From Ridgeia piscesae (lineage: Eukaryota; Annelida; Polychaeta; Sabellida; Siboglinidae): 64,000 nucleotides of DNA. The translations under genes and the position numbers were made by a program. Under the pieces are notes generated by a model. The model did not search any database and was not told where the DNA came from. It worked only from the letters and a program-made list of their open reading frames with translations. The DNA lies in the NCBI GenBank assembly GCA_025642075.2, contig JAODUO010000111.1, forward strand, positions 435,001 to 499,000, written 5' to 3'. Shown here one piece after another: positions 63,254 to 64,000 of the stretch (position 1 is its first letter; every line of letters begins with the position of its first letter).

Positions 63254-64000
63254 GTAAGTTTACCCGCTAAATGTTGCGATAATCACACCATTTAGGTACT
63301 TAGTTTCTTTACAGCCTCCGTCATCACCGACAGAGATGTCACCGGAGAGTGACCCGCCTCCTTCACACTTACACCAAAGTTCCCGTTACGGGTGATTTTG
63401 GTGATTATCCACTCAATGGAGAATTCCCTCATAAAGACTACACCGACCGCCATTGCCTCATTTCCTTTCCCCTGCCCTCGTCATAAATTAGGCTCCGTGC
63501 CCGTGTTTTGTCAATATGCCACTGCGAGGGGTAATTACAGTAGGTCGTTTTTCAGTTTCCCTGTAAAGAAACCCGCGTTTTGTTCCCGGCACTGGCGGGA
63601 AGAAATGGGCGTGGTTTGGGACGACGGAACACGGGCGATACAGGAGACGACCAGCTAACGAGGCTCTAATTGTGGCCGTAATAACTGGATGGAGATGAAA
63701 AGGAGGACAAATATGGGAGTTAGGCTGTCTTCCCGGCAGACGCGAGCACACATGTGGCTAATGGGAGAGTCATTAACCATGGTGGAAATCTCAGTTAGTT
63801 TGACACTGTGATGTAACTTACCGATAGCGGTGGGCCATTGTCATATTTACGCGCGAGCGGTGGACAAAACGTGAGGCGTTCAATGATGGAAGTCCGTAGT
63901 TCGCCTAAGTTTTAAACATACGAAACACGCAAGTTGTATTCATACTTTTCGTATCATAATTACGGGGCATCGTCGTTTGTTGTCGTGTCAGATATGGCGG
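63254..64000. other. Probable first intron, CpG-rich right edge
   Basis: If the exon at 63164 is real, this is its intron. CpG density is high. At the very edge, GATATGGCGG (63991-64000) is another near match to the start-codon/YY1 motif. It could be an alternative first exon or a neighbouring gene's start, but only seven bases after A are visible. Confidence 0.35.

Overview
This is a gene-poor, repeat-rich stretch of an animal nuclear genome. The only unmistakable protein-coding unit is a very large protocadherin exon on the minus strand (13803 to 11176). It encodes a signal peptide, seven cadherin repeats, one membrane segment and the start of a cytoplasmic tail, and stops at a consensus splice donor. 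Protocadherins built from one giant exon, set among long CA, CT, CACG and minisatellite arrays, suggest a lophotrochozoan, most likely a marine mollusc. The species cannot be read from this window. There is no operon structure, no bacterial signature and no RNA gene I can support.

Layout. 1-11.1 kb: AT-rich intergenic or intronic DNA downstream of the protocadherin exon, with a 53-bp near-perfect palindrome at 7.8 kb. 11.2-13.8 kb: the protocadherin exon, followed on its 5' side by a G-rich GGGT array (14.2 kb) and a CA array (15.0 kb). 16-22.5 kb: non-coding DNA with LINE-like 3' tails. 22.5-41.4 kb: a dense belt of seven minisatellites with 22-, 22-, 19-, 18-, 19-, 19- and 45-bp periods. 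Several of them give long 'ORFs' in every frame, which are repeat artefacts. 41.4-47.5 kb: AT-rich DNA with one possible minus-strand exon at 45.0-45.2 kb. 47.5-64 kb: more CpG-containing sequence with promoter-like motif clusters, many microsatellites, an 8-bp minisatellite, a tRNA-derived SINE-like element, and a complete non-autonomous DNA transposon (about 57171-58210) with about 170-bp terminal inverted repeats. Two short candidate first coding exons on the plus strand (59633-59674 and 63164-63253) suggest that genes begin at the right edge.

The most useful new observation is the transposon. Its two ends carry five copies each of a GTTATAGCTA motif with exactly mirrored spacing (16, 16, 22 and 40 bp), and it appears to be flanked by an 8-9 bp target-site duplication. 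The next most notable are the protocadherin exon/donor architecture and the set of unrelated minisatellites that share a 19-bp period.
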